A DNA stretch of 38,278 nucleotides, from the NCBI RefSeq assembly GCF_000467105.1, contig NZ_BATI01000043.1:1-38278 (forward strand). The letters run 5' to 3'. The DNA comes from Aquipseudomonas alcaligenes NBRC 14159. Lineage in GTDB: Bacteria; Pseudomonadota; Gammaproteobacteria; Pseudomonadales; Pseudomonadaceae. The notes below the pieces were generated by a model that ran no database searches, had not been told where the DNA came from, and was given only the letters and a program-made list of their open reading frames with translations. Both the position numbers and the translations under genes were made by a program. Of the stretch, positions 38,220 through 38,278 are shown piece by piece; positions within the stretch are counted from its first letter, which is position 1, and every line of letters begins with the position of its first letter.

Positions 38220-38278
38220 TCATGCATGCGCCAGTTCGGCAGCAGCGCCTCTCGCCAACCAGGCCTTGACAACTTCTG
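38220..38278 (-). CDS. C-terminal end of an unidentified gene (partial)
   Basis: The minus strand is open from the right edge to TGA at 38220-38222, giving 18 residues (EVVKAWLARGAAAELAHA). The composition is plausible for a protein end, and a terminator follows 13 bases later. The fragment is too short to identify. I prefer this frame because the other minus-strand frames either run through the terminator or look less protein-like. Confidence 0.5.
   Translation of the reverse strand, partial: EVVKAWLARGAAAELAHA

Overview
The window is a housekeeping segment of a Pseudomonas chromosome, or of a close relative. Pseudomonas is suggested by three things: the order birA - coaX - SPOR gene - tRNA-Tyr/Gly/Thr - tuf - tRNA-Trp - secE - nusG, continuous with rplKAJL-rpoBC, str, S10, spc and alpha; the near identity of many short ribosomal proteins to remembered P. 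aeruginosa proteins; and a base composition near 60-65% GC in the genes. Every gene I can support lies on the minus strand, so the biology reads from right to left. The species is not fixed. A catalase-peroxidase gene (katG) sits where, from memory, P. aeruginosa and P. putida carry katA.

Layout from right to left. At the right edge is the C-terminal tail of an unidentified gene with its terminator. Next is birA-coaX-SPOR protein, with overlapping genes. A tRNA operon (Tyr, Gly, Thr) follows, with a near-consensus promoter and a strong hairpin before the second tuf copy. Then come tRNA-Trp, secE and nusG. After a terminator, rplK-rplA-rplJ-rplL-rpoB-rpoC encodes the L11/L1/L10/L7-L12 proteins and the two large RNA polymerase subunits. 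The str operon (rpsL-rpsG-fusA-tuf) is next, then S10 plus the first part of spc (rpsJ to rpsN), the rest of spc (rpsH to rpmJ) and alpha (rpsM to rplQ). The left end holds katG and a lower-GC gene for a polytopic membrane protein that runs off the edge.

Together the genes supply most of the ribosome's early-assembling proteins, elongation factors Tu and G, the RNA polymerase core, the SecYE translocon core, NusG and four tRNAs. They form a growth-rate-controlled block, and several inferred promoters have GC-rich discriminators of the stringently controlled type.

I see no phage, CRISPR array, insertion sequence or defence system, and no wholly new system. The most interesting signal is regulatory. 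At several operon junctions a perfect terminator-like hairpin abuts, or contains, a -35 element followed by a 17-bp spacer and a -10 box (rpsL, rpsH, rpsM and, weaker, rplK). One of these modules splits the spc operon between rpsN and rpsH. Other unexplained structures include a 13-bp perfect hairpin between rpoB and rpoC, a 14-bp hairpin between tRNA-Thr and tuf, and a hairpin that embeds the rpsJ stop codon. All promoter and RNA-structure calls were made by eye and are inferences.
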